NCBI GenBank assembly: GCA_002633085.1
Contig: NSIV01000010.1
Location: 1-64,000, forward strand
Direction of reading: 5' to 3'
Origin: Curvibacter sp. PD_MW3
GTDB taxonomy: Bacteria > Pseudomonadota > Gammaproteobacteria > Burkholderiales > Burkholderiaceae_C
DNA length: 64,000 bases
Part shown: positions 8,516 to 17,472 of the stretch, one piece after another
Position numbering within the stretch: the stretch's first letter is position 1
Layout: each line of letters begins with the position of its first letter
Made by a program: the position numbers and the translations under genes
Notes under the pieces: model-generated
Told to the model about the DNA's origin: nothing
The model's input: the letters and a program-made list of their open reading frames with translations, nothing else
Databases searched by the model: none

Positions 8516-9481
8516 ATGCGTTGGCCCTGGAAACGTCGCAAGTTGAGCGACTCGTTTGTCGTGTCATGGGCAGGACAAACCCTGGCCTATGTGCGTGCCC
8601 GTTTGCGCGAGGACGGCTTGTATGAGGTACTCCAATTCGGCGTGGAGCGCCAAGGCTCTGACAGTGTCGAGGAGTTCGCCAAGCGGCTGCAGGGGCTGGG
8701 GCTCAAGGGATTTGATGCGCATGTCATGTTGCGCCCTGAGCAATACCAGATGCTGCAAATTGACGCCCCGGCGGTAGCGCCGGAAGAAATGCGTGCCGCA
8801 GCACGTTGGCAGATCCGCGACATGGTGGACATGCACATGGATGACATCACCCTGGATGTGATGCGCGTCGGCGGCGGCAGGGTGGGGGCGCCGGGTCAAT
8901 TGTTTGTGGTGGTCGCCGGCAATGCGGTATTGACCGAGATCCTACGCCTGGGGCAACTCCTGCAGTGGGATGTGCCGGTGGTGGACGTCCAGGAAACGGC
9001 GCAGCGCAACTTGCAGACGCTGGTGGCGCGACGGGATGGGCGGGTGGAGCGAGCCAATGCCGCGCTGATGATGCTCAATGAGCACCAGGCCTTGCTCACG
9101 GTGTCTGCCAACGAAGAGTTGTTCTACACGCGCCGCATTGATCTGGCCCCCGACTTCATGGACAAGCCCTGGCAACAAAATGCGGCTGGTGACTATGTCG
9201 TGGATGACGATATTGCGCAGCGGTTTCTGGTGGAGATCCAGCGTTCGTTGGATGTATGGGACCGCACCTGGTCCGACTTGCCACTCGATGGCTTGTGGGT
9301 TGAGGCGGGCGGGCGCACCGAAGAAATGGCCTCCTGGCTGAGCAAGGAACTTGGATTTGCCGTCAAACCCATGAACCTGGATGCGTATTTCCCTGGGCTC
9401 GAGGGGGGCTCGGTGCAAGCGCGGTCCCAGTGCCTGCCGCTGTTGGGTGTTCTGCTTCGTATCGAAGATCGCGATATCTAA
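8516..9481 (+). CDS. mshI: MshI-like (PilM/GspL-type actin-fold) platform protein
   Basis: The protein has 321 residues, starting at ATG 8516; two TTG codons just upstream are alternatives. It lacks a membrane segment and has the pattern of the PilM/EpsL cytoplasmic actin-like domain (residues about 10-200: FVVSWAGQTLAYVRARL, HVMLRPEQYQMLQIDAP, AARWQIRDMVD). In Vibrio MshI the cytoplasmic and membrane parts are one protein; here the PilN-like part is a separate gene five bases downstream. It should link the assembly ATPase MshE to the inner-membrane platform. The gap before it (134 bases after mshQ) is the longest in the second half of the cluster and may hold an internal promoter. Confidence 0.76.
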   Translation: MRWPWKRRKLSDSFVVSWAGQTLAYVRARLREDGLYEVLQFGVERQGSDSVEEFAKRLQGLGLKGFDAHVMLRPEQYQMLQIDAPAVAPEEMRAAARWQIRDMVDMHMDDITLDVMRVGGGRVGAPGQLFVVVAGNAVLTEILRLGQLLQWDVPVVDVQETAQRNLQTLVARRDGRVERANAALMMLNEHQALLTVSANEELFYTRRIDLAPDFMDKPWQQNAAGDYVVDDDIAQRFLVEIQRSLDVWDRTWSDLPLDGLWVEAGGRTEEMASWLSKELGFAVKPMNLDAYFPGLEGGSVQARSQCLPLLGVLLRIEDRDI

Positions 9482-9485
9482 AGCC

Positions 9486-10139
9486 ATGCCGCAGCAAATC
9501 AATCTTCGTACCCCGATACTGCTGACGCAAAAGCATTATTTGTCAGCCAGTACCATCGCTTTGGCTTTGGCCGTCATTGGCGTGTTCAGTGCCTCCTTGT
9601 GCGGCTACTGGGTTTGGAGTCTGGGTGTGCATAGCGCCGAACTTGACAAGACCTTGAGCGGCTATGCGCAGGAGCGGGAGCGCCTGCAGGCTGCTCTCAA
9701 GGGACAACAGGCCAGTGCTCTGCCGGCGGAAGCCAACCTGACGCAGGAGTTGCATGCGCGCCAGACGCTGCTGCAGCAGCGCGAACAGGTGTTGGCCGAA
9801 CTCGGCCGCGGGCTGCTGCAAGACGGGCAGGGTCATGCGGCGCGTTTGCGTTTGGTGGCACAGACCATTCCCGCCGAAGTTTGGGTGACGGAAGTGCGTG
9901 CCGATGAGCGGCAGATGGAGGTGCAGGGCTATACGCTGGAGCCGGCTGCTCTCAATCAATGGGTGGCCCGGTTGGGGGCTCATCCGCTTCTTCAGGGGCA
10001 CGCGTTGTCGGCCATCAAGATCGAGCGCGTAGGCGCTGAGGCGCCGAAGGTCGAGCCAGGCATTGCAGCCGCGACAGCTGGTTCGCGTGCTCGGCCCAGC
10101 TGGTCATTTACGCTTGTCAGTACGGCGGGGCGCCTATGA
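9486..10139 (+). CDS. PilN-like fimbrial assembly protein of the MSHA system
   Basis: This 217-residue protein has one N-terminal membrane helix (residues about 20-42, STIALALAVIGVFSASLCG), then a coiled-coil-like stretch rich in Gln/Glu/Leu (about 48-115) and a small alpha/beta domain (AEVWVTEVRADERQMEVQGYTL), which is the PilN/GspL C-terminal layout. It starts at ATG 9486, with mshI ending four bases earlier; its stop overlaps mshJ. It is sometimes named MshI2. It is expected to pair with MshJ to form the PilN-PilO-type inner-membrane alignment complex. Confidence 0.72.
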   Translation: MPQQINLRTPILLTQKHYLSASTIALALAVIGVFSASLCGYWVWSLGVHSAELDKTLSGYAQERERLQAALKGQQASALPAEANLTQELHARQTLLQQREQVLAELGRGLLQDGQGHAARLRLVAQTIPAEVWVTEVRADERQMEVQGYTLEPAALNQWVARLGAHPLLQGHALSAIKIERVGAEAPKVEPGIAAATAGSRARPSWSFTLVSTAGRL

Positions 10140-10777
10140 AAGACAAATGGAAGCTTCTTGCCGGCCGCATTGATGCTCTGAGCCTGCGTGAGCGCGCCCT
10201 GCTTTTCGTGTCTTTGCTGATCGGTGGCCTGGTGTTGGGCGACCAGCTCTGGTTGGCGCCTGCGCAGTTGCGGCAACAGCAACTGCTGGCCAGAGTCAGG
10301 CTGCAAAGTGCTGAGCTGCAGGCTTTGCGTGTGCAACTCGGCGCCAGCAAGGTGGAGCCAGCGCCAGCCAATACGGTGCAGACCGTGCGTGCAGAAATCA
10401 CAGCGCTGCAAAGCCGCTTGGATGGTGTGAACCGCGAGATCGCCCAGCTGTCGAAGTTGGGTCGGGAGGTGGATCCGCTGCCCCAGGTGCTGCTGCATAT
10501 CCTGCGACGCTACGAGGGCCTGACGCTGGAGCGAACGGCGACGCTGGCGCCAGAAACGGCCAAGCCGACCCAAGTGGGGGCCAGCGTGGCATCGACATCC
10601 CTGCTGCGCCATGGTATGGAGTTCACCGTTACCGGCTCTTACGGAGAATTGATGCGCTATGTGCAAACGCTGGAACTGGAGTTGCCCGCCTTGCGCTGGG
10701 GCACCATGAAGCTCAGCAGCGGCAAGCCGGCGCCGTCGCTTACCTTGCAGGTATTTTGGCTGGGAGCCACGCCATGA
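10136..10777 (+). CDS. mshJ: MshJ-like (PilO/GspM-type) protein
   Basis: The protein has 213 residues. A cytoplasmic N-terminus containing LSLRERALLFVSLLIGGLVLGDQLWLAP gives the single membrane segment (about 20-40). A coiled coil follows to about residue 105, then a ferredoxin-like PilO/GspM domain (GMEFTVTGSYGELMRYVQTLE). It overlaps the preceding PilN-like gene and mshK by ATGA. The neighbourhood and the Ser-Leu-Arg-Glu-Arg motif before the membrane helix are typical of MshJ. Confidence 0.78.
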   Translation: MKDKWKLLAGRIDALSLRERALLFVSLLIGGLVLGDQLWLAPAQLRQQQLLARVRLQSAELQALRVQLGASKVEPAPANTVQTVRAEITALQSRLDGVNREIAQLSKLGREVDPLPQVLLHILRRYEGLTLERTATLAPETAKPTQVGASVASTSLLRHGMEFTVTGSYGELMRYVQTLELELPALRWGTMKLSSGKPAPSLTLQVFWLGATP

Positions 10778-11199
10778 TGCGATGGCTGGTGATCGTGATT
10801 CTTTGGGCACACCAGCAGACGGGGTACGCCCAGGCCTGGCGTGATCCGACCGTCGAGCCTGCGCAGCCAGGCGGAGCTTCCACCGGGCAGGGGGAGGCCA
10901 GTTCGGATCATCCATCCCTGTCCGTCATCGTGGTGGACGGGCGACCCCATGTGATAATGGGGACGCGTCTTTACGCGCCGGGTCAGAAGCTGGGACAGGC
11001 ACGTATCGAACGCATCACGGAGACCGAGGTCTGGTTGCGTGATGGGGCTGTGTTGCGAAAGGTGTCCCGCTACCAGGGGGTTGAGCGCCGCAGCGTCCCA
11101 TCGTCGGGAGAGCGGGAGTGTGCGGCGGGTGCTGCCCGCTCCAAAGCTTCTTCCAAAACGTTGCCTCACGGCAGCACATGTACTGAAGCCCAACCATGA
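10774..11199 (+). CDS. mshK: MshK-like pilus biogenesis protein
   Basis: This 141-residue protein has an N-terminal signal-like segment (MMRWLVIVILWAHQQTGYAQ, cleavage after Ala-Gln) and a core VDGRPHVIMGTRLYAPGQKL...RITETEVWLRDG that resembles the GspC/PilP homology-region fold linking inner-membrane proteins to the secretin. The ATG at 10774 overlaps the mshJ stop. The C-terminal 30 residues (Ser/Ala/Cys-rich) look poorly conserved. It would bridge MshJ/MshI and MshL. Confidence 0.68.
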   Translation: MMRWLVIVILWAHQQTGYAQAWRDPTVEPAQPGGASTGQGEASSDHPSLSVIVVDGRPHVIMGTRLYAPGQKLGQARIERITETEVWLRDGAVLRKVSRYQGVERRSVPSSGERECAAGAARSKASSKTLPHGSTCTEAQP

Positions 11200-11212
11200 C
11201 GTCGAGCTCTCT

Positions 11213-13057
11213 ATGAATCAGAACAGTGACCGCATGAGCAACGTGGGCCAATTCAAACAATCGACAGACCGGATGCGGCAGACAAGGTTTTTGTCGGCGG
11301 TTCTGGGCCTGGGCCTGTTGCTTGGCTGTGCCGCAGAACGTCCTTTGCGTACCCCAGACGTGAGCGCTGCCGTCCGCGCTGAACTGAACGCTGCCGCATC
11401 AAAACCAACGACCGTGCCGGCACGCATCAGCGAGGTACTGGCCGAACCTGCTCCAGCCTTGGTTGCGCCGTTGCCCGAGCCTCGGCTCGACCTGTTGGTG
11501 AACAATGCGCAGGCGCGCGAAGTGTTTCTGGCCATCGTGGCTGATACGCGCTACAGCATGTTGATGCATCCGGATGTGAGCGGCATGATTTCCGTCACCT
11601 TGCGCGGTGTGACGGTGCTGGAGGCCCTGGAGGCCATCCGCGATGTGTATGGTTACGATTTCAAGATCGATGGCCGGCGCATCACGATCTACGGTCCGGC
11701 GATGCAGACGCGCATTTTCGCAGTCAACTACCCTCACTCCCTGCGCCTGGGGACGAGTGATCTTCGTGTGGCAGCCGGCTCTTCCCCGTCCATTGCTGGA
11801 ACGCCAGGGGTCGCAGGTACGACGGCGGCCGGGGTTGCGACAGCCACCACCACCCCGACGGGAACGACGGCAGGCACCGCCGGTGTCGGGGGTGTTCAAA
11901 ATCCCAGCAGCCGTGTGTCGACGACGTCACGCAGTGATTTCTGGACCGAAATGACGGACGCTGTTCGCAGTCTGATTGGCACCAGCGGTGGCCGCAGTGT
12001 GATCTCGAGTCCGCAGGCCGGCATTCTGGCGGTGCGCGCCATGCCCGACGAGTTGCGCCAGGTGGAGAAATTCCTCAAGGCGACCCAGGGGGCCGTGGAA
12101 CGGCAGGTGATGCTGGAGGCCAAGATCGTTGAGGTGGAGTTGCGCGACGGTTACCAGAGTGGCGTGAACTGGGCCGCGTTTTCCGCTGATGCGAACTCGA
12201 CCCAGATGATGGGGGTGCTCGGCAGCTCGGTGGCGGCATCCAGCATCACCAATCCATTGTTGCAAGGTGGGACGGCCGTGACCGGTGTCGTGCCGTCACC
12301 GTCAGTGGCAGCGGGGGGCGGTTTGTTCGGCCTGGCACTGGCGACCAGCCAGTTTGCCGCCGTGCTGGGCTTTCTGGAAACCCAGGGTGACGTGCAGACC
12401 CTTTCCAGCCCGCGCGTGGCCACGCTCAACAACCAGAAGGCCGTGCTCAAGGTCGGCTCCGACGACTATTTCATCACCAACGTCACGGGTGGCTCGATTG
12501 CGACAACGACGGTGATTGGCTCGACCGGTTCGACCACCATGCCAACGGTCACGTTGACCCCATTCTTCTCTGGTATCGCGCTGGATGTGACGCCCCAGAT
12601 TGACGACGGACAGAACATCATGCTGCATATCCACCCCTCCGTGACCTCGGTGACCGAGAAGACCAAGCTGGTGGATCTGGGCAGCGTTGGCAGTTACCGC
12701 CTGCCGCTGGCCTCGAGCAGTGTCAATGAGACGGACACCATGGTGCGTATCCAGGATGGTCGGATTGTGGCCATCGGGGGGCTGATGCAGATGGAGTCCA
12801 GCCGCAACGCTTCCGGCGTGCCCGGCACCACGGGGATGGGAGGCTTCTCCGCTTTGTTTGGCAACCGGGCCAGCACCGGGCGCAAAAAGGAGTTGGTGGT
12901 GCTGATCAAGCCCTCCATCATCCGTACGGAGCAGGACTGGGAACAGCAAAACCGGCGAGTGCGTGCGGCGCTGGATGATATGGATGCCTCGCGCACTCGG
13001 GTGATCCGTCTTGATGGCGGCGTGCAGGAAGCCCAGCCGAAGCATCAGGTGCAGTGA
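11213..13057 (+). CDS. mshL: MshL, outer-membrane secretin of the MSHA pilus
   Basis: This is a 614-residue secretin lipoprotein. A lipobox LLLGC/A places the lipidated Cys at residue 39 with the ATG at 11213; an in-frame ATG at 11273 would give a more usual 19-residue signal, so the true start may be there. After the lipobox come an N0/STN-like domain (about 85-165), a low-complexity Gly/Thr/Ala segment (about 190-235), an N1-like region (about 245-310) and the C-terminal beta-barrel secretin domain, with VERQVMLEAKIVEVEL at its start and RKKELVVLIKPSII near its end. It forms the outer-membrane pore for the pilus. Confidence 0.88.
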   Translation: MNQNSDRMSNVGQFKQSTDRMRQTRFLSAVLGLGLLLGCAAERPLRTPDVSAAVRAELNAAASKPTTVPARISEVLAEPAPALVAPLPEPRLDLLVNNAQAREVFLAIVADTRYSMLMHPDVSGMISVTLRGVTVLEALEAIRDVYGYDFKIDGRRITIYGPAMQTRIFAVNYPHSLRLGTSDLRVAAGSSPSIAGTPGVAGTTAAGVATATTTPTGTTAGTAGVGGVQNPSSRVSTTSRSDFWTEMTDAVRSLIGTSGGRSVISSPQAGILAVRAMPDELRQVEKFLKATQGAVERQVMLEAKIVEVELRDGYQSGVNWAAFSADANSTQMMGVLGSSVAASSITNPLLQGGTAVTGVVPSPSVAAGGGLFGLALATSQFAAVLGFLETQGDVQTLSSPRVATLNNQKAVLKVGSDDYFITNVTGGSIATTTVIGSTGSTTMPTVTLTPFFSGIALDVTPQIDDGQNIMLHIHPSVTSVTEKTKLVDLGSVGSYRLPLASSSVNETDTMVRIQDGRIVAIGGLMQMESSRNASGVPGTTGMGGFSALFGNRASTGRKKELVVLIKPSIIRTEQDWEQQNRRVRAALDDMDASRTRVIRLDGGVQEAQPKHQVQ

Positions 13058-13079
13058 ACAGAGGGAGCAGGCACCGACG

Positions 13080-14051
13080 ATGTACCTGAGACATTTTTCC
13101 CTGCGTGAGGCTCCGTTTTCGATCACCCCGGATCCGGCCTTCTTCTTTCCGCATGACGGTGCCCAGGCGGCGCTCAATACACTCTTGGTCGCGCTACGCA
13201 GCGGCGAGGGTTTTCTCAAGGTCGTGGGCGAGGTCGGCTGCGGCAAGACCGTGTTGTGCCGTCAGTTGCTCAAGACGCTGCAATCCGAGTGCGTCACCGC
13301 CTACATTCCGAACCCGGACATGGGGCCGGATGATCTGTTGCTGGCACTGGCGCGGGAGCTCAACGTCGAACTGACGGCGCCGCATAGCCGTTATCAGATG
13401 CTTGACGCTTTGCGTGCCTGCTTGCTGCAGCACGCCGAAGCAGGGCGCAAGGTGGTGGTCTGCATTGATGAAGCGCAGGCCATTCCCCTGCGCACGGTGG
13501 AGAGCCTGCGTCTGCTGTCCAACCTAGAAACCGAAAAACAGAAGCTGTTGCAATTGGTGATGCTGGGCCAGCCTGAACTTGACGAGCGGCTGGCGCGACC
13601 CGAGATCCGGCAGCTGCTTCAGCGCATCACCTTCAGCGAGTACCTGGGGCCGATGGCAGCGCGCTCGGTGCCGGCCTATCTGCAGCACCGTCTGGCGACG
13701 GCAGCGCTGGACGAACTCACGGACGTCAAGCTGTTCGATGCCGCGGCTGCTCGCGCACTGAGCCGTTACAGCGGTGGTGTACCCCGGCTGGTGAATGTGC
13801 TGGCGCACAAAAGCCTGATGCTGGTCTATGGTGAAAACGGCCGACGGGTCAAGGTGCGTCACGTTCGCATGGCTGCGGCCGATACACCCGGCGTGCAGAT
13901 GCAACCCTCCTGGTGGCAACGTCTGCGGGCTGGCTGGGCCCGACAGGATGCAGGCAAGGCACTGGCGCGCGACACCTCGCGTGATACCGCGTGGCAGGAC
14001 ACTCAGCCGCTGCATGACTTTGAAGCCAGGCAGCCGGAGGGGCGACTGTGA
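13080..14051 (+). CDS. mshM: MshM, ExeA/GspA-like AAA+ ATPase
   Basis: This 323-residue AAA ATPase opens with MYLRHFSLREAPFSITPDP, the signature of ExeA/GspA/MshM proteins. Walker A is GEVGCGKT (near residues 49-56) and Walker B is VVVCIDEAQA (near 128-137). A GAGGGAGCAGG Shine-Dalgarno region at 13060-13070 supports ATG 13080. Such ATPases help secretin insertion through peptidoglycan in related systems. Its stop overlaps the GTG start of mshN by four bases. It has no membrane segment or peptidoglycan-binding domain, unlike full-length ExeA. Confidence 0.85.
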   Translation: MYLRHFSLREAPFSITPDPAFFFPHDGAQAALNTLLVALRSGEGFLKVVGEVGCGKTVLCRQLLKTLQSECVTAYIPNPDMGPDDLLLALARELNVELTAPHSRYQMLDALRACLLQHAEAGRKVVVCIDEAQAIPLRTVESLRLLSNLETEKQKLLQLVMLGQPELDERLARPEIRQLLQRITFSEYLGPMAARSVPAYLQHRLATAALDELTDVKLFDAAAARALSRYSGGVPRLVNVLAHKSLMLVYGENGRRVKVRHVRMAAADTPGVQMQPSWWQRLRAGWARQDAGKALARDTSRDTAWQDTQPLHDFEARQPEGRL

Positions 14052-15451
14052 GCGTCATCAACAAGATGCTGCGTGATCTGGATGCCCGCCGCGCCGCCAC
14101 GGTACTGCCTGGGCGTGAGGCGCAAGCAGGGCTGACGCGTGATACCGCCACTGTCAAGGGCGACTCGGCCATGGCGCGCTTGAATGTGCCGATGGGGCGT
14201 ACGGTGTCTGTGGCACTGCTGTTGGTGCTAGGGGTCGGGGTTGCCTGGAGGTACTACAGCCAGACACCGGGGGGGCTGCCTGTACCAGCCAAGTCACCGC
14301 AAGCTGCGGGGCCAGCGCTCAGTCCCTCGCTCCCTCCTGCTGCCGTGGCGAGCAGCGCTGCGGCACCTGCGACGGCACAGGTTGCCGCCCCACTGGGTTC
14401 CCAGCAATTGAATCAGATGCTGGACCAAACAGCAGCCAGCAGTCCGCAAGCTGCGGCCCGTTTGATGCCGCCAGTGCCATCGGCTTCTGCCCCGGTAACC
14501 CCTGAGCAGGGACAACAGATGGTGCAGCAGACGCTGCGCAACACGCCTGGCGGCCAGCTCGGGCTACCGGCGCAGTCGCCAGGTCTGGCTTATGAGCTGC
14601 AGCAGCAACTGGCCAAACCGGCACCAAGGCTTGCGGCCGCTCCGACGCCTGCTGCACCGGTTAACCCGCCGTCAAGCTCCACGCCGGCAACACGGGCTGC
14701 AACCCCCGTTTCTGCGCGTTCGTCAGACGCCGGAAGCGACACGCCAGCGTTGGCTGCACGGCCTGATCTGCTGCGCAAGGGGCGTCCGAGCGGTGAAGTG
14801 GCAACCGCATCCGTGGTGGCGGAGTCAGCCACCGCGTCACAGGCTCATGAGACTCCGCTACCGAAAGCGTCCCCTGCGGCCAGCAAAGCCAACACCTCAG
14901 CCCGGCAGGCCAAGCCAGGCGACGTGGCGCCTGCTGTCAACCCGCGTTTGGCCGCAGCACAGGAGGCAGTGAGCCAGGCACGCACGCTGTGGAATACCGG
15001 CTCGCGTGAGGCGGCGCTCGATGCGGTGCGTCAGGCCGTTGCCGTGGCGGAGCGGGCTCAGGCGTCGACCCCCGACCCCTCAGCCCTGCCGGCCTTCCAG
15101 ACCCTGGTGCGTGAGTTGGCACGCATGGATTTGGCGCTGGGGCAGGTCAGTCAACTGCTGGAACAACTGGTGCGGCTCGAACCTCTGCTGGCAGACCAGG
15201 CCGATCTGTGGGCGGTGCGCGGCAATGCTGCCCAGCGCCTGGGGCAGCATCAGGAGTCGGTCCATGCCTATGGCATGGCCTTGAAGCTGCGTCCTGGCGA
15301 ACCGCGCTGGATGCTGGCTTCGGCCGTGTCGCTGGCCTTGCAAGGGCAACTGGCGGCCGCGGCCGAGCAGGCGGAGAAGGCGCGCGCGGCCGGTCCGGTC
15401 AGTCCGGAGGTTTTGGCCTACCTGCGTCAGTTGGGCGTTTCACTGCGCTAA
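14048..15451 (+). CDS. mshN: MshN-like TPR protein
   Basis: This 467-residue protein starts at GTG 14048. The N-terminus MSVINKMLRDLDARR is the conserved opening of MshN/GspB-type partners of the ATPase. One membrane helix follows near residues 54-72, then a long Pro/Ala/Ser-rich periplasmic spacer to about residue 295, and C-terminal tetratricopeptide-like repeats (about 300-465). Its place after mshM matches GspA-GspB pairing. It is probably the periplasmic, peptidoglycan-side partner of MshM in secretin assembly. Confidence 0.78.
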   Translation: MSVINKMLRDLDARRAATVLPGREAQAGLTRDTATVKGDSAMARLNVPMGRTVSVALLLVLGVGVAWRYYSQTPGGLPVPAKSPQAAGPALSPSLPPAAVASSAAAPATAQVAAPLGSQQLNQMLDQTAASSPQAAARLMPPVPSASAPVTPEQGQQMVQQTLRNTPGGQLGLPAQSPGLAYELQQQLAKPAPRLAAAPTPAAPVNPPSSSTPATRAATPVSARSSDAGSDTPALAARPDLLRKGRPSGEVATASVVAESATASQAHETPLPKASPAASKANTSARQAKPGDVAPAVNPRLAAAQEAVSQARTLWNTGSREAALDAVRQAVAVAERAQASTPDPSALPAFQTLVRELARMDLALGQVSQLLEQLVRLEPLLADQADLWAVRGNAAQRLGQHQESVHAYGMALKLRPGEPRWMLASAVSLALQGQLAAAAEQAEKARAAGPVSPEVLAYLRQLGVSLR

Positions 15452-15467
15452 GGAGGGCATCGTCTTC

Positions 15468-16706
15468 ATGCTCAAGCGGATTCGTGTTGAACAACTCGTG
15501 CTCGGCATGCATATCAAGGAGTTTTGTGGCTCCTGGATGGAACATCCGTTCTGGCGTACCAGCTTTGTTGTCACCGATCCCAATGACATCAAGCTCATCC
15601 TGAGCAGCAGCATCAAGGAGGTCTGGATTGATGCCAACAAGGGGGTGGACATTGCTGCCGATGACGCTGCGGTGTCGGAAGTCGAGTCGGAAGCGCAGGT
15701 GGAGGCCGAGCTCAAGCAGGCATCACTGGGCGCTCGCCAGACGATGTCCGTGCCACTGAACGTCGAAATCGAACGTGCCGCCCAGATCTGCGAGCAGTCC
15801 AAGCAGGCGGTGTTTTCCATGTTCCAGGAAGCGCGCATGGGCAAGACGGTCGATGCCGAAGGTGCGCAGCAGCTGGTGGATGACATCTCGGACTCGCTGG
15901 CGCGCAATGCCAGCGCGCTCATCAGCCTGGCGCGACTGAAGACGGCCGACGATTACACCTACATGCATTCCGTGGCGGTCTGCGCCATGATGATTGCGCT
16001 GGCCCGGCAGTTGGGGCTGGACGAAGCGCAGACCCGATCGCTCGGCCTGGCCGGTCTGCTGCACGACTTGGGCAAGGCGGCGATGCCGATGGAGGTTCTC
16101 AACAAACCGGGCAAGCTGACCGATGCCGAATTCGGCATCATGAAGAGCCACCCGGAAGCAGGCCACAGCTTGCTGCAACAAGTCGGCAAGCTGGACCCGG
16201 TGGTTCTGGATGTCTGCCTGCACCACCATGAGAAGACGGACGGATCGGGTTATCCAGAGGGGCTGAAGGACGAGGAGATCAGTCTGTTTGCCAAGATGGG
16301 GGCGGTGTGTGATGTTTATGACGCCATCACCTCAAATCGACCCTACAAGTCGGGGTGGGATCCGGCGGAATCTTTGCGCAAGATGGCTGAATGGGCCGAC
16401 GGCCATTTTGACCAGACCGTGTTTCGGGCCTTTGTCAAAAGCGTAGGTATTTATCCGATCGGTTCCCTGGTGCGCCTGGCATCCGGGCGCATCGGGGTCG
16501 TGATCGAGCAGACGGCGAAGTCGCTCACCACACCCTGTGTCAAAGTGTTCTTCTCTACCAAGTCGAATCTGCGCATTCCGCCCGAGATCATTGATTTGTC
16601 GCGCCCAGGCTGCCCGGACAAGATCACCAACCGGGAAGACCCGGACCATTGGCGCTTTTCCGACCTCAACGCGTTGTGGTCGGGGTTGCCGAGTTCGGAC
16701 GGGTAA
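15468..16706 (+). CDS. HD-GYP cyclic-di-GMP phosphodiesterase with DUF3391
   Basis: This 412-residue protein has an N-terminal DUF3391 domain (about 5-140) and an HD-GYP domain (about 155-330). The metal and catalytic residues are visible: HD at 199-200 (LLHDLGK), H228 in SHPE, HHHEKTDGSGYP at 252-263, and D282/D285 in VCDVYDAITS. The enzyme should hydrolyse c-di-GMP to pGpG/GMP. It starts 16 bases after mshN on the same strand, so it is probably co-transcribed. MshE-type assembly ATPases bind c-di-GMP, so the placement suggests local control of pilus extension (inference). Confidence 0.88.
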   Translation: MLKRIRVEQLVLGMHIKEFCGSWMEHPFWRTSFVVTDPNDIKLILSSSIKEVWIDANKGVDIAADDAAVSEVESEAQVEAELKQASLGARQTMSVPLNVEIERAAQICEQSKQAVFSMFQEARMGKTVDAEGAQQLVDDISDSLARNASALISLARLKTADDYTYMHSVAVCAMMIALARQLGLDEAQTRSLGLAGLLHDLGKAAMPMEVLNKPGKLTDAEFGIMKSHPEAGHSLLQQVGKLDPVVLDVCLHHHEKTDGSGYPEGLKDEEISLFAKMGAVCDVYDAITSNRPYKSGWDPAESLRKMAEWADGHFDQTVFRAFVKSVGIYPIGSLVRLASGRIGVVIEQTAKSLTTPCVKVFFSTKSNLRIPPEIIDLSRPGCPDKITNREDPDHWRFSDLNALWSGLPSSDG

Positions 16707-16721
16707 GCTGTTCCCTGGCTG

Positions 16722-17414
16722 TCAGCGCGTGCGGTACTGCGTGCTGCCGAACATGTTTTCTCGCGCCTTGTCATCGATCAATGGCTTGCGCAAGTCGGCC
16801 AGCACCTGCACGCCGCGCTGCACCGCGGGGCGCTTGGCCACGGTGTCAAACCATGGTTTCAGGTGGGGGTAGTCGGCCCAGTCGATACCCTGGTTCTGCC
16901 AACTGCGCAGCCAGGGGAAGATGGCGATGTCGGCAATCGTGTACTCGTCTCCCGCGATGTAGCGGTGTGTGGCCAACTGCTTGTCCATCACACCATAGAG
17001 GCGCTTGGCCTCATTGGTGTAGCGCTTGATCGCGTAATCGATCTTCTCCGGCGCATAGATACGGAAGTGATGCGCCTGGCCCAGCATCGGACCGACACCG
17101 CCCATCTGGAACATCAGCCACTGCAGCATCTCGAATTTCTGCCGGTCGGTCCTGGGCAGGAACTTGCCGGTCTTGGCGGCGAGGTAGAGCAGGATGGCGC
17201 CGGACTCGAACAGCGAGATCGGCTGGCCGTCGGGGCCGTCCGAGTCGACGATGGCCGGAATCTTGTTGTTCGGGCTGATCTTGAGAAACTCGGGTGTGAA
17301 CTGGTCGCCGGCGCCGATGTTGACCGGGTGGACGCGGTAGGGCAGGCCGCATTCCTCCAGCATGATGTGCACCTTGTGGCCGTTGGGCGTGGCCCAGGAG
17401 TAGACGTCGATCAT
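16722..17414 (-). CDS. yfcG: YfcG-like glutathione S-transferase / disulfide-bond oxidoreductase
   Basis: This 230-residue two-domain GST starts at ATG 17414. The N-terminal thioredoxin fold begins MIDVYSWATPNGHKVHIMLEE and contains ISPNNKIPAIVD and LFESGAILLYLA, nearly the signature of E. coli YfcG (Ure2-like Nu-class GST). TPNG replaces a catalytic Ser/Tyr, as in that class, whose members act as glutathione-dependent disulfide reductases. The C-terminal helical domain spans about 90-215. It is convergent with the HD-GYP gene (15-base gap) and separated from the acyl-CoA dehydrogenase gene by a terminator. Confidence 0.86.
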   Translation of the reverse strand: MIDVYSWATPNGHKVHIMLEECGLPYRVHPVNIGAGDQFTPEFLKISPNNKIPAIVDSDGPDGQPISLFESGAILLYLAAKTGKFLPRTDRQKFEMLQWLMFQMGGVGPMLGQAHHFRIYAPEKIDYAIKRYTNEAKRLYGVMDKQLATHRYIAGDEYTIADIAIFPWLRSWQNQGIDWADYPHLKPWFDTVAKRPAVQRGVQVLADLRKPLIDDKARENMFGSTQYRTR

Positions 17415-17431
17415 CTGAATCTCCAAATGGA

Positions 17432-17457
17432 AAAGGGGCAGAAAATTCTGCCCCTTT
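17432..17457 (-). terminator. Rho-independent terminator downstream of the acyl-CoA dehydrogenase gene
   Basis: The 12-base arms AAAGGGGCAGAA (17432-17443) and TTCTGCCCCTTT (17446-17457) form a hairpin. Read on the - strand, the U-rich tail follows the stem. It lies between the dehydrogenase stop (17473) and the GST start (17414), so it should separate the two minus-strand units. Confidence 0.7.
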
Positions 17458-17472
17458 GATTGTGCTCGGCTT

